From: Nitrospiraceae bacterium
GTDB taxonomy: Bacteria > Nitrospirota > Thermodesulfovibrionia > Thermodesulfovibrionales > UBA9159
Assembly (NCBI GenBank): GCA_003453735.1
Contig: DMNE01000432.1
Location: 3,258-14,903 of the forward strand
Direction: 5' to 3'
Length of the DNA: 11,646 nucleotides
A program made the translations under genes and the position numbers. The notes under the pieces were generated by a model. That model was not told the origin of the DNA. It saw only the letters and a list, made by a program, of their open reading frames with translations, and did not search any database. Positions 1 through 6,366 of the stretch are shown here, piece by piece; positions within the stretch are counted from its first letter, which is position 1; every line of letters starts with the position of its first letter.

Positions 1-677
1 TTTCCCTTAAAGATCATGAGAAAAATCCCGACGATAGAGCCGAGGAGACTGGCGGCAAAGGTAGTTAGGAGGATGGATTTCCAGCCGGTGAAAGCCCCGA
101 CCATGGCCATCATTTTGATGTCGCCACCCCCCATTCCCCCTCGACTGAGGATCGCAATGAGATAAAATAGGCCACTGCCTGAGAGAAGACCGATTACGCT
201 TCCTTTGAAACCGAGGAGGGAGTTTCTTGCAAAGGGATCAGGCAGGATTACGGAGCTTGCGATAAGACCGATGAGGATTCCCGGAATCGTTATGACGTCT
301 GGGATTATCTGAAAGTCAAGATCTATAAAAGCAATAACGAGCAAGCTTGAACAGAATGCGAAGAAGACCGGTGTATACCATCCGAGGCCATAACGCCAGA
401 GCACTGCTCCGTAGAAAAGCGCATTCAGTGTCTCCACCAGAGGATACCTGAGAGATATTTTTGCTTTGCAGTATCTGCATCTGCCGCTGAGGAGCAAAAA
501 GCTTATCACCGGAACGTTGTCATAGGGCTTGATGGCTGTGTTACATGACGGACAGCGTGACGAAGGGCTTATAATGGAGAGGTTCCTCGGTATGCGGTAA
601 ATACAGACATTGAGAAAAGAACCGATTACTGAGCCGATCAAAAAGGTCATGATGATGATGATGGAGAAGACGGTCAT
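1..677 (-). CDS. pilD: Type IV prepilin peptidase / N-methyltransferase (PilD), C-terminus cut by window edge
   Basis: An inner-membrane aspartic protease (family A24) that removes the leader of type IV prepilins and pseudopilins and, in the family, N-methylates the new N-terminus. About 225 residues are visible. The N-terminal cytoplasmic domain carries two zinc-type pairs, CPSC (C42, C45) and CRYC (C67, C70). The catalytic aspartates fit D119 in the IDLDFQIIPD segment and D186 in GMGGGD, the family's GxGD motif. Hydrophobic segments lie near residues 4-24, 85-140 and 155-222. The start ATG (675-677) overlaps the TGA of the upstream 104-residue gene as ATGA, with AGGA about 7 nt upstream, so the two are probably translationally coupled. 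The last residues lie outside the window. It is the fifth gene of the rimP-nusA-recG operon, and no pilin genes are visible nearby. Confidence 0.93.
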   Translation of the reverse strand, partial: MTVFSIIIIMTFLIGSVIGSFLNVCIYRIPRNLSIISPSSRCPSCNTAIKPYDNVPVISFLLLSGRCRYCKAKISLRYPLVETLNALFYGAVLWRYGLGWYTPVFFAFCSSLLVIAFIDLDFQIIPDVITIPGILIGLIASSVILPDPFARNSLLGFKGSVIGLLSGSGLFYLIAILSRGGMGGGDIKMMAMVGAFTGWKSILLTTFAASLLGSIVGIFLMIFKG

Positions 678-988
678 GTTTCTATCCTGCTGATCTCCGA
701 TGCCCGTTTCCTCAGATCCTCCATCTCGGCATCTAACGTCTCGAGTTTGCGGAATGTCTCCATAATGACAGGGTCCCCCAGGACAAGTCTTGCCGGGCCG
801 TTTCTGAGCTCATAGACCCTCTCACCAATCGTTTTCATCAATTCAGCCCTCTTCTTTTCCATCTCGGTTGACTGATACAAAAGGTGCATGAGAGCGAACT
901 CTATCTTCATCCGTTCATTGAGGAGAGAAGAAAACCATCGCATCTTTCCCATGCCTGAATCGAAATTATCCTTAATCCTTTTCCACAT
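674..988 (-). CDS. Unrecognised 104-residue helical protein between recG and pilD
   Basis: I do not recognise this protein. It has no signal peptide and no membrane segment. It is rich in charged residues and leucine, with a likely long helix or coiled coil at residues 25-62 (NERMKIEF to KKRAELMKTIGERVYE) and another at 76-104 (METFRKLETLDAEMEDLRKR). A short loop with GPARLVLGDP separates them, suggesting a helical hairpin. The start is supported by GGGAG about 11-15 nt upstream, which overlaps the recG stop. The gene begins 17 nt after recG and its TGA overlaps the pilD start. Tight packing on both sides argues that it is real and co-expressed. A small cytoplasmic adaptor or a pilus-related helper is possible, but nothing in the sequence decides this. 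Confidence 0.75.
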   Translation of the reverse strand: MWKRIKDNFDSGMGKMRWFSSLLNERMKIEFALMHLLYQSTEMEKKRAELMKTIGERVYELRNGPARLVLGDPVIMETFRKLETLDAEMEDLRKRASEISRIET

Positions 989-1005
989 TTTCTTTCGGTT
1001 CTCCC

Positions 1006-3096
1006 TTAACTTGTTTTAAACATCTCTATCTTCTCATGCCAGAAGGCCTCTACGGCCCACTTTAACCCTGGTGACTTTTCGAGTGCGGGATCATCAGAAA
1101 CTATCTGAGCAGCCTCTCTTCGAGCACTTTCCAGAAGCTTCGCATCCCTGATGATATCGGCAATCTTCAAATCCGGAAGTCCTGACTGCCTCGTACCGAG
1201 GAATTCGCCAGGCCCCCTGATTGCAAGGTCTTCCTCAGCAATCCGGAAGCCGTCATTGCTTTTCATCATGATGTCGAGCCTCTTCCTCCCTTCGTCGCTG
1301 CACGGTTCGTATGCCAGCAATAAGCAGTGCGATTGATCACTCCCCCTGCCGACCCTTCCCCGAAGCTGATGAAGTTGTGATAGCCCGAACCTCTCTGCAT
1401 GGACAATGAGCATCATGGTAGCATTGGGAATATCCACTCCTACCTCGATCACCGTTGTGCTTACAAGGATATCGATCCCGCTGTCCTTGAAGGCTGTCAT
1501 GACCGCTTCTCTCTCTGCAGTCTTCATCTTACCATGAACAAGTCCTATCCTGAAATCAGGAAATATCATTTCGAGGGCAGCTTTACCTGTTATGGCTGAT
1601 TTTAAGTCTGAATTCTCCGATTCTTCAATGACTGGATAGACGACATACACCTGCCGACTCTTTCTTACCTCGGATGAAATGGCTTCATAGATAAGGTTTT
1701 TCTGCCTGCTGGTATACCGTTGAGTTCTTACAGGGCTTCTCCGGGGGGGAAGTTCATCGATTACCGAATAGTCGAGGTCACCGTACACGGTCATGGCCAG
1801 GGTCCTTGGAATCGGCGTTGCGGTCATAACCAATACATCAGGATTATGGGCTTTTTTCCGTAATGCAGCCCTCTGCATCACACCAAAACGGTGCTGTTCA
1901 TCGATGACAACGAGCCCAAGTTTCCTGAACCGGATTCCTTCCTGTATAAGGGCATGAGTGCCGACAACAATGTCTATCTCGCCCGATGCTATCTCCGCTT
2001 TCGGCTTCTCTTTCCGAGCGCTGGTGAGGAGGGAAATCGTGAGGCCGAGATCTTCCACCAGGTTATGAATGGTAATGAAGTGTTGCTCAGCCAGTATCTC
2101 CGTGGGTGCCATGAGCGCAACTTGATAGCCACATTCAACAGCAGTCAGCATTGCCATGAGCGCGACAATCGTTTTGCCGCAGCCAACGTCTCCCTGAAGT
2201 AATCTGTTCATAGGATGAGGTTGTTTCATGCCGTGCAGTATTTCGTGAAAGACTCGCTCCTGGGCAACAGTGGGTCTGAAGGAGAGTTTCTCCATAAGTC
2301 TGCCGACCAGTTCACCCCTTGGATTGAAGGCAATCCCCGGAGCTCTGCTCTTCTTTTTCTTCATGACGGCTATGCCGATTTCGAGATTGAGGAGTTCATC
2401 GAAGCAAAGCCTCCGATGGTAACAGGATGTCCCCCCATTAAGAGCTTCGATATCCGATTCCGGCGGCGGAAAATGGACGTTAGCGATGCTTTCCCGCAAT
2501 TCAGGGAGCCTGTTTCTCGACAGTATTTCCATAGGAATGGGGTCTCTGACCTGTTCTAAGCAGGCGCTCAGAGCATTGAACACGATGGCTCTTAGCACCC
2601 TCACACTTAGACCGGCCGTTGTCCTATATATTGGGACGATTCTAGAAGTATGAATCAGGTTGTCAGCGTCAGTGTCGATAAATTCGTGTTCGGGATTATC
2701 CATCTCAAGTCCGGTTCCCCTATACGAGTTTTGCTTTACGATACCGCTCAGGATAACTTCCTGTCCTATCCTGAAAAGCTTTTTCATATAGGGCTGGTTG
2801 AACCATTTCCCTTTCAGCAACCCGGTTCCGTCGGAGATGACGAGTTCGAACAGTTTGGATCTGCTCCGGGGAAGGTGAATGACATCCAAGGCCACTATCT
2901 TCCCCACAGCGGTCTCTTTCTGCCCGTAAGTCAGGGCATGGAGTTTTTTTATGGTTCTCCTGTCCTCATATCGTAAGGGCAGATAGGACAGTGCATCGGC
3001 AGCGGTTTGGATGGAAAGACGGGTCAATAGTTTTGTCCTCTGCGGACCAACGCCTTTTATATACTGGATCGGGATTTCCGAGGGGTCCCTATCCAT
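1006..3096 (-). CDS. recG: ATP-dependent DNA helicase RecG
   Basis: A superfamily 2 helicase that regresses stalled replication forks and processes Holliday junctions and R-loops. At 696 residues it matches E. coli RecG (about 693) and appears complete. The N-terminal part holds a helix-hairpin-helix-like segment (IKGVGPQR, 13-20) and the OB-fold wedge domain (about 62-150). The motor carries the Walker A motif GDVGCGKT (302-309), with Cys where Ser is common, the DEQH box (399-402), TATPIPRT (425-432) and the arginine-rich motif QLRGRVGRG (577-585). The C-terminus includes the usual IRGPGEFLGTRQSG segment (627-639). The ATG lies 14 nt after the nusA stop. The nearest SD-like GGAG is about 17 nt upstream and inside a small inverted repeat (3106-3117), so initiation may depend on ribosomes finishing nusA. 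No alternative in-frame start is available upstream. Confidence 0.98.
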   Translation of the reverse strand: MDRDPSEIPIQYIKGVGPQRTKLLTRLSIQTAADALSYLPLRYEDRRTIKKLHALTYGQKETAVGKIVALDVIHLPRSRSKLFELVISDGTGLLKGKWFNQPYMKKLFRIGQEVILSGIVKQNSYRGTGLEMDNPEHEFIDTDADNLIHTSRIVPIYRTTAGLSVRVLRAIVFNALSACLEQVRDPIPMEILSRNRLPELRESIANVHFPPPESDIEALNGGTSCYHRRLCFDELLNLEIGIAVMKKKKSRAPGIAFNPRGELVGRLMEKLSFRPTVAQERVFHEILHGMKQPHPMNRLLQGDVGCGKTIVALMAMLTAVECGYQVALMAPTEILAEQHFITIHNLVEDLGLTISLLTSARKEKPKAEIASGEIDIVVGTHALIQEGIRFRKLGLVVIDEQHRFGVMQRAALRKKAHNPDVLVMTATPIPRTLAMTVYGDLDYSVIDELPPRRSPVRTQRYTSRQKNLIYEAISSEVRKSRQVYVVYPVIEESENSDLKSAITGKAALEMIFPDFRIGLVHGKMKTAEREAVMTAFKDSGIDILVSTTVIEVGVDIPNATMMLIVHAERFGLSQLHQLRGRVGRGSDQSHCLLLAYEPCSDEGRKRLDIMMKSNDGFRIAEEDLAIRGPGEFLGTRQSGLPDLKIADIIRDAKLLESARREAAQIVSDDPALEKSPGLKWAVEAFWHEKIEMFKTS

Positions 3097-3110
3097 GGGT
3101 AGGGGGGAGA

Positions 3111-4247
3111 TTACTCCTTAGACTTTTCCGATTCACCTTGATCGCTGCTCTGCTCAGGTTCTTCTGTTTTCTGGGTTTCCTGCGGGTTCTTTTCCGTTTC
3201 TTCCATCCGCATTTTCGAGTATTCCGACTCACTGATGATGTCGATATCCCATCCGGTGAGCTTCATAGCCAGTTTAACATTCTGTCCCTTTTTCCCGATG
3301 GCAAGGGACAGCTGCTGGTCGTTCACAATCACCATAGCGGTTTTGTCTTCCTCATTTATCCCTATCTTATCAACGGTCGCGGGACTGAGCGCACGGGAAA
3401 GGAGGATCCTCGGGTCTTCGGTCCACGGGATTATGTCTATCCGCTCCCCGCGGAGTTCACGAACAATGGATTGGACCCTCGTCCCCTTCATTCCAACGCA
3501 AGCACCCACAGGGTCTATCGTCGAATCTGTTGAATAGACGGCTAATTTTGTCCGTTCTCCTGGCTCACGAACAATATTTTTTATTACGACCAACCCTTCG
3601 GCAATCTCGGGAACCTCCATCTTGAAGAGCTCCACAACGAATTGGGAATTGGTTCGCGAGAGGCTGATAGCAGGCCCTTTGGGGGTAATCCTCACATCCT
3701 CAATATAAACCCTGACCGTGTCTCCCCGTTTGAGATTCTCTCCCATGAGTGTTTCCTTTTGGGGGAGGATCGCTTCGGCTTTGCCTATGCTCAGGTAATA
3801 ATACCCCTTTTCCTTACGCGTCACAATCCCGCTAACTATGTGGCCGACCTTATCCTTGAATTCTTTAAAGATCACGTCCCTCTCCGCCTCTCGAACCCGC
3901 TGCAGGATGACTTGTTTTGCGGTCTGTGCGGCTATCCTTCCAAAATCTTGGAATTGCAGGGGGATCTCAACCTCTTCGCCAACAGCTGTGCCAGGAAAGT
4001 CTTTCACCGCTTCATCGAGCGATATCTCTTCATTGGCATCAGACACTTTTTCCACGATCCTTTTTGTCTCAAACACATTGATCTTACATGTTTTAGGGTC
4101 AATCCTGAGATTGACATTTGTCCTGCCCCCGTAGCGCTTTCTTGCAGCAGAAAGGAGTGCTGACTCCAATGTCGTTAGGAGAACATCCTTTGGAATGCCT
4201 TTCTCTCTACTCATTTGCTCCACGATAAAGCAGAGTTCTTTTGACAT
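3111..4247 (-). CDS. nusA: Transcription termination/antitermination factor NusA
   Basis: Binds RNA polymerase and nascent RNA and controls pausing, termination and antitermination. At 378 residues it is the short form without the C-terminal AR repeats of the E. coli protein (495). Domains in order: polymerase-binding N-terminal domain (1-128), S1 domain (about 134-199), KH1 (about 230-290, DPVGACVGMKGTRVQ at 245-259) and KH2 (about 300-340, LSLAIGKKGQNVKLA at 313-327). A polar acidic tail, rich in Glu, Gln and Ser, follows at 345-378 and is probably disordered. The start lies 1 nt after the rimP stop, and its SD (GAGGTG) sits inside the last rimP codons, so the pair is translationally coupled. 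NusA autoregulates its operon in E. coli; the structured rimP leader here would be a natural target, but that is an inference. Confidence 0.98.
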   Translation of the reverse strand: MSKELCFIVEQMSREKGIPKDVLLTTLESALLSAARKRYGGRTNVNLRIDPKTCKINVFETKRIVEKVSDANEEISLDEAVKDFPGTAVGEEVEIPLQFQDFGRIAAQTAKQVILQRVREAERDVIFKEFKDKVGHIVSGIVTRKEKGYYYLSIGKAEAILPQKETLMGENLKRGDTVRVYIEDVRITPKGPAISLSRTNSQFVVELFKMEVPEIAEGLVVIKNIVREPGERTKLAVYSTDSTIDPVGACVGMKGTRVQSIVRELRGERIDIIPWTEDPRILLSRALSPATVDKIGINEEDKTAMVIVNDQQLSLAIGKKGQNVKLAMKLTGWDIDIISESEYSKMRMEETEKNPQETQKTEEPEQSSDQGESEKSKE

Positions 4248-4248
4248 C

Positions 4249-4725
4249 TTAATTCACCTCGATCTCGAGTTGAGCTCTTGCTATCTTGTCATAGGGTATA
4301 TCGATCTCTTCGGGTGTCCCCCGCTTTTCGAATAAAGAGATACTGAGGACATTGTCTCGGATGTCCTTCAATCTTCCCTGGAAGAAAGTCCGGTTATCAA
4401 TCATTTCCTTTGTGGTAATTCTCACGAGCTTTCCGATGTTTTTTTTAAAATCATCCAGTGTCCTGAGCGGTCTGTCAAGCCCTGGAGAAGAAACTTCCAG
4501 CGTGTACGATTGAGTTATCAGGTTCTCCACATCCATGAAGCCCTCAAACCTCCTGCTGTATGTTGCGCAATCATCAAGGGTGATGCCACCCTCCTTGTCA
4601 ATAATGACTCTGAGGAGCGTCCTTTTTCCGCTGCCGAGGAGGCTCACCTCCACGAGCGCAAAACCGAGTTCATCAGCCACCCGGTGGGCAAATTCCTGAA
4701 TCTTTTGTTCAATTGTGTTAACCAT
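4249..4725 (-). CDS. rimP: Ribosome maturation factor RimP
   Basis: A cytoplasmic assembly factor for the 30S subunit that binds the S12 region during maturation. Its 158 residues fit the usual 150-160. It has the N-terminal alpha/beta domain with LGFALVEVSLLGSG (20-33) and LRVIIDKEGGITLDDC (38-53), the family signature YTLEVSSPGLDRPL (74-87), and a C-terminal Sm-like beta barrel (about 92-155). It heads the operon and is followed directly by nusA, as in most bacteria. The ATG has no Shine-Dalgarno sequence; the bases just upstream are U-rich in the mRNA (TTTTGTTTTCTGT). A terminator-like hairpin ends about 11 nt before the start codon, and the start codon can itself pair with upstream sequence (see the leader element), so expression is probably controlled at the RNA level. 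Confidence 0.96.
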   Translation of the reverse strand: MVNTIEQKIQEFAHRVADELGFALVEVSLLGSGKRTLLRVIIDKEGGITLDDCATYSRRFEGFMDVENLITQSYTLEVSSPGLDRPLRTLDDFKKNIGKLVRITTKEMIDNRTFFQGRLKDIRDNVLSISLFEKRGTPEEIDIPYDKIARAQLEIEVN

Positions 4726-4758
4726 ACAGAAAACAAAAGAGTGGTTAACACCACTCTT
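4701..4758 (-). promoter_or_regulatory. rimP leader with mutually exclusive hairpins around the start codon
   Basis: Seen directly: (A) a perfect 9-bp stem, AAGAGTGGT with ACCACTCTT (4737-4758, 4-nt loop), followed on the minus strand by the T-rich TTGTTTTCTGT, which resembles an intrinsic terminator. (B) A perfect 10-bp inverted repeat, GTGTTAACCA (4742-4751) with TGGTTAACAC (4715-4724); the second arm includes T and G of the rimP ATG. (C) A 9-bp inverted repeat, TCTTTTGTT (4732-4740) with AACAAAAGA (4701-4709), inside the rimP coding region. A shares bases with B and C, so A excludes both. Inference: an attenuator or start-occlusion switch for the rimP-nusA operon. The self-complementary GTTAAC core inflates the number of pairings. 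Confidence 0.5.
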
Positions 4759-4807
4759 ATTATTAGAGGAAAAACTGTTCTCTTTCTATGATAAAAACTT
4801 CTTCGGG

Positions 4808-4845
4808 AAAAAGCAATATCAGGGGTGGTCTTCCACCCCTGATAT
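4808..4845 (-). terminator. Intrinsic terminator of the repeat lipoprotein gene
   Basis: A perfect 13-bp stem (4816-4828 with 4833-4845; arm ATATCAGGGGTGG) with a 4-nt loop. On the minus strand it is followed by TTGCTTTTT. It lies 11 nt after the lipoprotein stop codon and separates that gene from the rimP operon, which therefore needs its own promoter between about 4759 and 4807. I could not pick a convincing one there. Confidence 0.85.
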
Positions 4846-4856
4846 CCATCATAACA

Positions 4857-5051
4857 TTATTTGCCAGGTGCTGGTGCCGGTGCAGGAGCCGGTGCAGGAG
4901 CGTTCTCCGGTGCAGGAGCGGGTGCAGGTGCAGGTGCAGGAGCCGGGGCAGGTGCCTCTGCCGGCTTTTCAGGAGCTTTCTGACAGCCGACAGCGAGCGC
5001 GAATGCTGCTATCAGCAATAATGAAAGTAACAGGGCTAATATCCTCTTCAT
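4857..5051 (-). CDS. Small alanine-proline repeat lipoprotein
   Basis: A 64-residue protein. It has a KR N-terminus, a hydrophobic core (LALLLSLLLIAAFALAV, 5-21) and a Cys at 23 after LAVG, which fits a lipoprotein signal peptide; Ala at -3 makes the lipobox slightly atypical. The mature part would be about 42 residues: a short head (CQKAPEKPAE), then Ala-Pro dipeptides at 33-48, a Glu-Asn break, and more Ala-Pro to residue 62, ending GK. Such repeats form stiff extended chains, so a surface or periplasmic spacer is likely; no binding or catalytic motif exists. Start and expression are well supported: AAGGAGGTGA sits 6 nt upstream, a TTGACA-N17-TATTAA promoter lies further upstream, and an intrinsic terminator follows. 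It forms a single-gene unit. The function is unknown. Confidence 0.78.
   Translation of the reverse strand: MKRILALLLSLLLIAAFALAVGCQKAPEKPAEAPAPAPAPAPAPAPAPENAPAPAPAPAPAPGK
4866..4955. repeat. Degenerate hexanucleotide repeat encoding Ala-Pro
   Basis: On the plus strand the unit is GGTGCA with variants such as GGAGCC and GGTGCC, about 15 units with one interruption at the Glu-Asn codons (4902-4907). It encodes the Ala-Pro tract of the lipoprotein. The variant third positions suggest the tract is not freshly amplified, though slippage could still change its length in steps of two residues. Confidence 0.8.
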
Positions 5052-5096
5052 CTACGTGTCACCTCCTTCCCATGAAAATAGTGTATGACCACACTT

Positions 5097-5125
5097 TTAA
5101 TACCATATATATGTAACAATGTCAA
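5097..5125 (-). promoter_or_regulatory. Sigma-70 promoter of the lipoprotein gene
   Basis: On the minus strand, TTGACA (5120-5125), a 17-nt spacer and TATTAA (5097-5102). Transcription would start near 5090, giving a leader of about 40 nt that contains the AAGGAGGTGA ribosome site. The -35 is a full consensus match and the -10 differs at one position. Confidence 0.8.
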
Positions 5126-5675
5126 GAGAAAATTTGGCTGAGGGATTCGAGAAATAGCATTTTGGAAGCCGTAAGCCGGGGGCATTTTGCACAGCCGAAT
5201 TGGAAGATGCTGATTTCTCATCCTTCGAGCCTCTTGCGTCCCATCGAGTGCCATTTTACCTCCTCATTTCCAGCAATTAAAAACCCGTCTCCCTTGACAT
5301 TCTGGAGGCGCCGATGAGTGTCCAATCTATTCGCTCAGGCAGATCGGTTTATCATCGGTTTATCATCGGTCTCATGCCTTTCTCCTGATCTCTTTTTATT
5401 CTTGCCAAAGCCATTGACGACATCACCCGGAGAGCACCAATCCAACCTTCAGTGTCTTCTTCCCCTTACCCCTGATAAAGTGATACTCCCCGAAACGACG
5501 CTCAGTGTATACAACGTTGTCTGCTATCCCTGCTGCTTTTGCCCCTACGCTTAGCTTCATGTCCAAATACCGTTATAAAAATATCAATAGCGGTTAGCCC
5601 TCTCTATGAGCGTTCTGGATATTGTTGCGGAATTCCTGGAAGAGGAATCAGGGGGCACCCCGTCAAGACGGGCAC
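5126..5675. other. Gene-poor region between lipoprotein promoter and cytochrome promoter
   Basis: No convincing gene. The minus strand holds a 68-codon frame (5048-5254) with an excellent ribosome site (GAGGAGGTAAA before ATG) whose TGA overlaps the lipoprotein ATG, but the lipoprotein promoter runs through it. A second minus-strand stretch (about 5342-5562) reads as two protein-like segments joined by a single frameshift near 5430, possibly gene decay. An 11-bp tandem repeat (ATCGGTTTATC, 2.5 copies) lies at 5343-5370. A 6-bp dyad, CCCGTC-AA-GACGGG (5659-5672), sits 3 nt upstream of the cytochrome -35 box and could be an operator. Confidence 0.4.
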
Positions 5676-5704
5676 TTGACAGGCAGCGAGAAATCTATTA
5701 TAGT
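5676..5704 (+). promoter_or_regulatory. Sigma-70 promoter of the triheme cytochrome gene
   Basis: TTGACA (5676-5681), a 17-nt spacer and TATAGT (5699-5704). The start would be near 5711, leaving an unusually long leader of about 180 nt before the cytochrome ATG. The dyad CCCGTC-AA-GACGGG just upstream of the -35 could bind a regulator. Confidence 0.78.
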
Positions 5705-5890
5705 TTCACCCATCAATAGTTTTCTTTCCCAAAAGAGGAAAAGCTTCCTTATATAGTAGGTGAAGGCAAGAGGGTCTCTGTGGGGAAAGAGGACACCGTA
5801 GGACTGAGTGTTGATGAATTGGTGGTATCTTTTTTGCTTGAACGGTGTCATCAGGACATCGAATTTTTCAGGAAAGGAGGTGAAAAGAGA

Positions 5891-6208
5891 ATGAGGATAT
5901 TGACTATTTTGTTGACAATTGCGATCGCTATGATGTTTGTCGGCAGCGCCTTGGCAGTAGGCCCTGGCAAGACGCTTGAGTATCCGGATGGTGCTATGGG
6001 TAAGGTTACCTTTGACGGCAAGATCCATGCTGATAAGGGCCTCAAGTGCAATGATTGCCATACCAAAATCTTCCAGATGAAGAAGGGCGCAGCCAAGATG
6101 ACTATGGCTGATATCAATGGAGGCAAGTTCTGTGGCGAGTGCCACAACGGTACGAAGGCATTTGCTACAAAGGAAGCCGCTAACTGCGGAAAGTGTCACA
6201 AGAAGTAA
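5891..6208 (+). CDS. Secreted c7-type triheme cytochrome
   Basis: A 105-residue periplasmic electron carrier. Residues 1-22 form a Sec signal peptide ending ALA, with likely cleavage before VGPG. The mature protein has three CxxCH heme c sites: CNDCH (52-56), CGECH (78-82) and CGKCH (98-102). The pattern ADKGLKCNDCH, FQMKKGAAKMTMADI and FCGECHNGTKAFA is that of the short c7-type triheme proteins common in metal- and sulfur-cycling bacteria. The start at 5891 is fixed by AAGGAGGTGA 7 nt upstream and by the signal peptide. The frame stays open upstream to a GTG at 5780, but that start would bury the signal sequence. Only four histidines exist: three in CxxCH and one in FDGKIH, where classical c7 has FxHxxH. 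Not all hemes can therefore be bis-His; Met may serve. It has its own promoter and terminator. Its partners are unknown. Confidence 0.92.
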   Translation: MRILTILLTIAIAMMFVGSALAVGPGKTLEYPDGAMGKVTFDGKIHADKGLKCNDCHTKIFQMKKGAAKMTMADINGGKFCGECHNGTKAFATKEAANCGKCHKK

Positions 6209-6220
6209 TTAAAAAAAGCG

Positions 6221-6256
6221 AAAGAAAAGGCCCGGACACTTATGGGCCTTTTCTTT
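6221..6256. terminator. Bidirectional intrinsic terminator between cytochrome and ilvE
   Basis: A 13-bp stem, AAAGAAAAGGCCC (6221-6233) with its exact complement (6244-6256), and a 10-nt loop. On the plus strand the 3' arm and following base are T-rich, ending the cytochrome transcript 12 nt after its stop. On the minus strand the stem is followed by CGCTTTTTTT, so it can also end ilvE, whose stop is about 110 nt away. The genes converge here. Confidence 0.85.
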
Positions 6257-6366
6257 TGTCACTCGAGGTGTCAAGAAGTTTCTCCGTCTTCCTCTCGCTA
6301 AATGGTAGTTCTCTCGAAGAAGAGCTTCTCTAACAACAGTGTGATGTGAACGGAAGGAACAAAACG

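Noticed and set aside
4701..4751. A true pseudoknot from the 10-bp and 9-bp repeats at rimP
   Set aside because: The pairings interleave, but connecting loops of 1 and 5 nt are too short to span full stems of 9 and 10 bp; alternative hairpins are more likely.
4788..5021. Cys/Arg-rich plus-strand frame opposite the lipoprotein
   Set aside because: It is the antisense reading of the Ala-Pro hexanucleotide repeat and has no ribosome site.
5126..5254. Resemblance of GGGACGCAAGAGG on the minus strand to part of a c-di-GMP (GEMM) riboswitch
   Set aside because: The GGCAAACC segment, the GAAA tetraloop hairpin and the second helix are missing, and the site lies upstream of the lipoprotein promoter rather than in its leader.
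5780..5890. N-terminal extension of the cytochrome from GTG 5780
   Set aside because: The ATG at 5891 has an ideal ribosome site and begins a normal signal peptide; an extension would bury that signal.
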